From assembly GCA_035485575.1 (NCBI GenBank), contig DATHNW010000026.1, positions 117,540 through 181,539 on the forward strand: a stretch of 64,000 nt of DNA. Reading direction: 5' to 3'. The number at the start of each line of letters is the position of its first letter. Within the stretch, counting starts at the first letter, position 1. Below the pieces are notes generated by a model. It worked only from the letters and a program-made list of their open reading frames with translations. It searched no databases and was not told where the DNA came from. Origin of the DNA: DASRHD01 sp035485575 (lineage in GTDB: Bacteria; Verrucomicrobiota; Verrucomicrobiia; Opitutales; Opitutaceae). This document shows positions 63,061-64,000 of this stretch, in pieces. The translations under genes were made by a program, and so were the position numbers.

Positions 63061-64000
63061 ATGTCAGGGATGGAATTGGCGACACCGCGCCTCAAATCTA
63101 TACAGCGTGTCGCCCTGGCCCTGCTGGTGATTGCCGGCGTCGTCAATTACATCGACCGCGCGACATTGGCCGTCGCCAATCCGCTGATCCGGGAAGAACT
63201 TGGTCTTTCCATCGCGGAGATGGGGTATCTGCTCTCGGCCTTTCTCTGGGCCTATGCGTTTTCGCAACTGCCGACCGGCGCCATGGTCGACCGGCTCGGG
63301 CCGCGCCTGCTTCTGACCATGGGGCTGAGCCTGTGGTCGCTCGCGCAACTCCTCGGCGGCCTGGTGCAGAATTTTACCCAGTTCTTCGGCGCCCGTGTCC
63401 TGCTCGGCCTCGGCGAAGCGCCGCAATTTCCGACCGGCGCGCGCGTGGTGCGGGACTGGTTCAATCAGCGCGACCGCGGGCTCGCGACCGGCGTGTTCAA
63501 CTGCGCCTCCTCGCTCGGCACCGCGATCGCGGTGCCGCTCCTGACCTATCTGATGCTCTCCTTTGGCTGGCGCACGATGTTCGTGATCATGGGCGTGGCC
63601 GGGCTGATCGTCGCCGCATTATGGTTTCTGCTCTATCGCAACCCCGGCGAAGTCGCTTTGACAGCGCCGGAAAATGCCTACCGGACGCAAGGCGATCCGC
63701 CGGGCCAGCGAACGAAAGTCACCTTTGGCGAATGGAAGCTGTTGTTTCGGTTTCGAACCACCTGGGGCATGATTTTCGGCTATTTCGGCTGCATCTACCT
63801 CACATGGATCTACACAGCCTGGCTGCCGGGCTATCTCGAAATCGAACGCCACATGAGCGTGAAATATACCGGATGGGCGGCTGCCGTTCCGTTCGCCTGC
63901 GGCGTTGTTGGCGGCGTACTCGGCGGATACATTGCCGACATCCTGGTGCGCCGTGGCGTCGAGCCGCTCAAGAGCCGGCGATATCCGGCCGCCATCGCCT
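63061..64000 (+). CDS. MFS transporter, anion:cation symporter (ACS) family, 5' part
   Basis: 313 codons visible before the window ends; the true stop is outside. Start MSGMELATPR is preceded by GGTGAGGAAATC. Helix 1 carries VVNYIDRATLAVANPLI, the ACS signature, with the motif A-like VDRLGPRLLLTMG between helices 2 and 3 and LGLGEAPQFPTGARVVRDWF in helix 4. Members take up hexuronates, galactonate or similar organic anions with H+ or Na+. Substrate unknown. It follows the RND pump after 119 nt and might be a separate unit. Confidence 0.88.
   Translation, partial: MSGMELATPRLKSIQRVALALLVIAGVVNYIDRATLAVANPLIREELGLSIAEMGYLLSAFLWAYAFSQLPTGAMVDRLGPRLLLTMGLSLWSLAQLLGGLVQNFTQFFGARVLLGLGEAPQFPTGARVVRDWFNQRDRGLATGVFNCASSLGTAIAVPLLTYLMLSFGWRTMFVIMGVAGLIVAALWFLLYRNPGEVALTAPENAYRTQGDPPGQRTKVTFGEWKLLFRFRTTWGMIFGYFGCIYLTWIYTAWLPGYLEIERHMSVKYTGWAAAVPFACGVVGGVLGGYIADILVRRGVEPLKSRRYPAAIA

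Overview
The window reads as chromosomal DNA of a GC-rich Gram-negative bacterium, most likely a Verrucomicrobiota member close to the Opitutaceae. This is inferred from the gene families, the coding style, a type II secretion gene set with many pseudopilins, and dispersed imperfect inverted repeats built on cagag/ctctg words. There is no rRNA gene and no CRISPR array. Three tRNA genes are present: Leu-CAG, Arg-CCU and Pro-UGG.

Layout, left to right. 1-1314: the start of a Pqi/MCE lipid-transport operon (two half-size PqiA proteins and a truncated PqiB-like protein). 1581-3641: a large exported protein with a DUF6345-like C-terminus. 3841-8202: a thioesterase-like gene and a 910-residue exported protein (inactive-looking transglutaminase fold plus a GHH/HNH-type nuclease C-terminus), bracketed by two clusters of cagag/ctctg repeats. 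8249-9274: a PhyH-type oxygenase. 9280-12808: an AT-richer accessory patch with a membrane protein, a predicted DNA-modification-sensing nuclease and three overlapping uncharacterised genes. It ends near a degenerate tRNA-Leu 3' fragment. This patch is the best candidate for an undescribed, possibly anti-phage, system.

13053-17533: a single-domain response regulator, a modular secreted polysaccharide lyase-like protein, tRNA-Leu, a frameshifted VOC gene, KDPG aldolase and a third repeat cluster. 17560-29889: a degenerate P-loop protein, chorismate synthase, then the type II secretion system with gspD-E-F on the plus strand converging on gspG-H-I-J-K-L-M on the minus strand. 29967-33664: tRNA-Arg, a stand-alone rpsR with a terminator, a Sua5/TsaC enzyme, HisC and an exported alpha/beta hydrolase fused to a SAM-hydroxide-adenosyltransferase-like C-terminal domain.

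33700-36135: an arsenic resistance operon (arsR, arsC and an aquaglyceroporin in place of ArsB/Acr3) with a second aquaporin divergent from it. 36143-44320: a DEAD-box-type RNA helicase, two PilT-family ATPases, a rhomboid protease, an ATP-grasp/Alpha-E fusion and a DUF4864-like protein. 44324-51618: a hybrid sensor kinase, a DJ-1/PfpI protein, a lipoprotein, GpsA, PanB, LysA and a small membrane ORF. 51615-55166: the sdhCAB operon for succinate dehydrogenase. 55358-57852: a PaaK-like adenylate-forming enzyme, a Nudix hydrolase and a LysM protein. 58002-64000: tRNA-Pro, a gene-poor stretch, an MdtA/MdtB-like RND efflux pair and a truncated MFS transporter.

How they work together. The PilT-type ATPases point to a type IV pilus encoded elsewhere. 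The T2SS could export the carbohydrate-active and other signal-peptide proteins. The ars operon detoxifies arsenate by reduction followed by passive As(III) exit. GpsA, PanB, LysA, AroC, HisC, Eda and Sdh are housekeeping metabolism.
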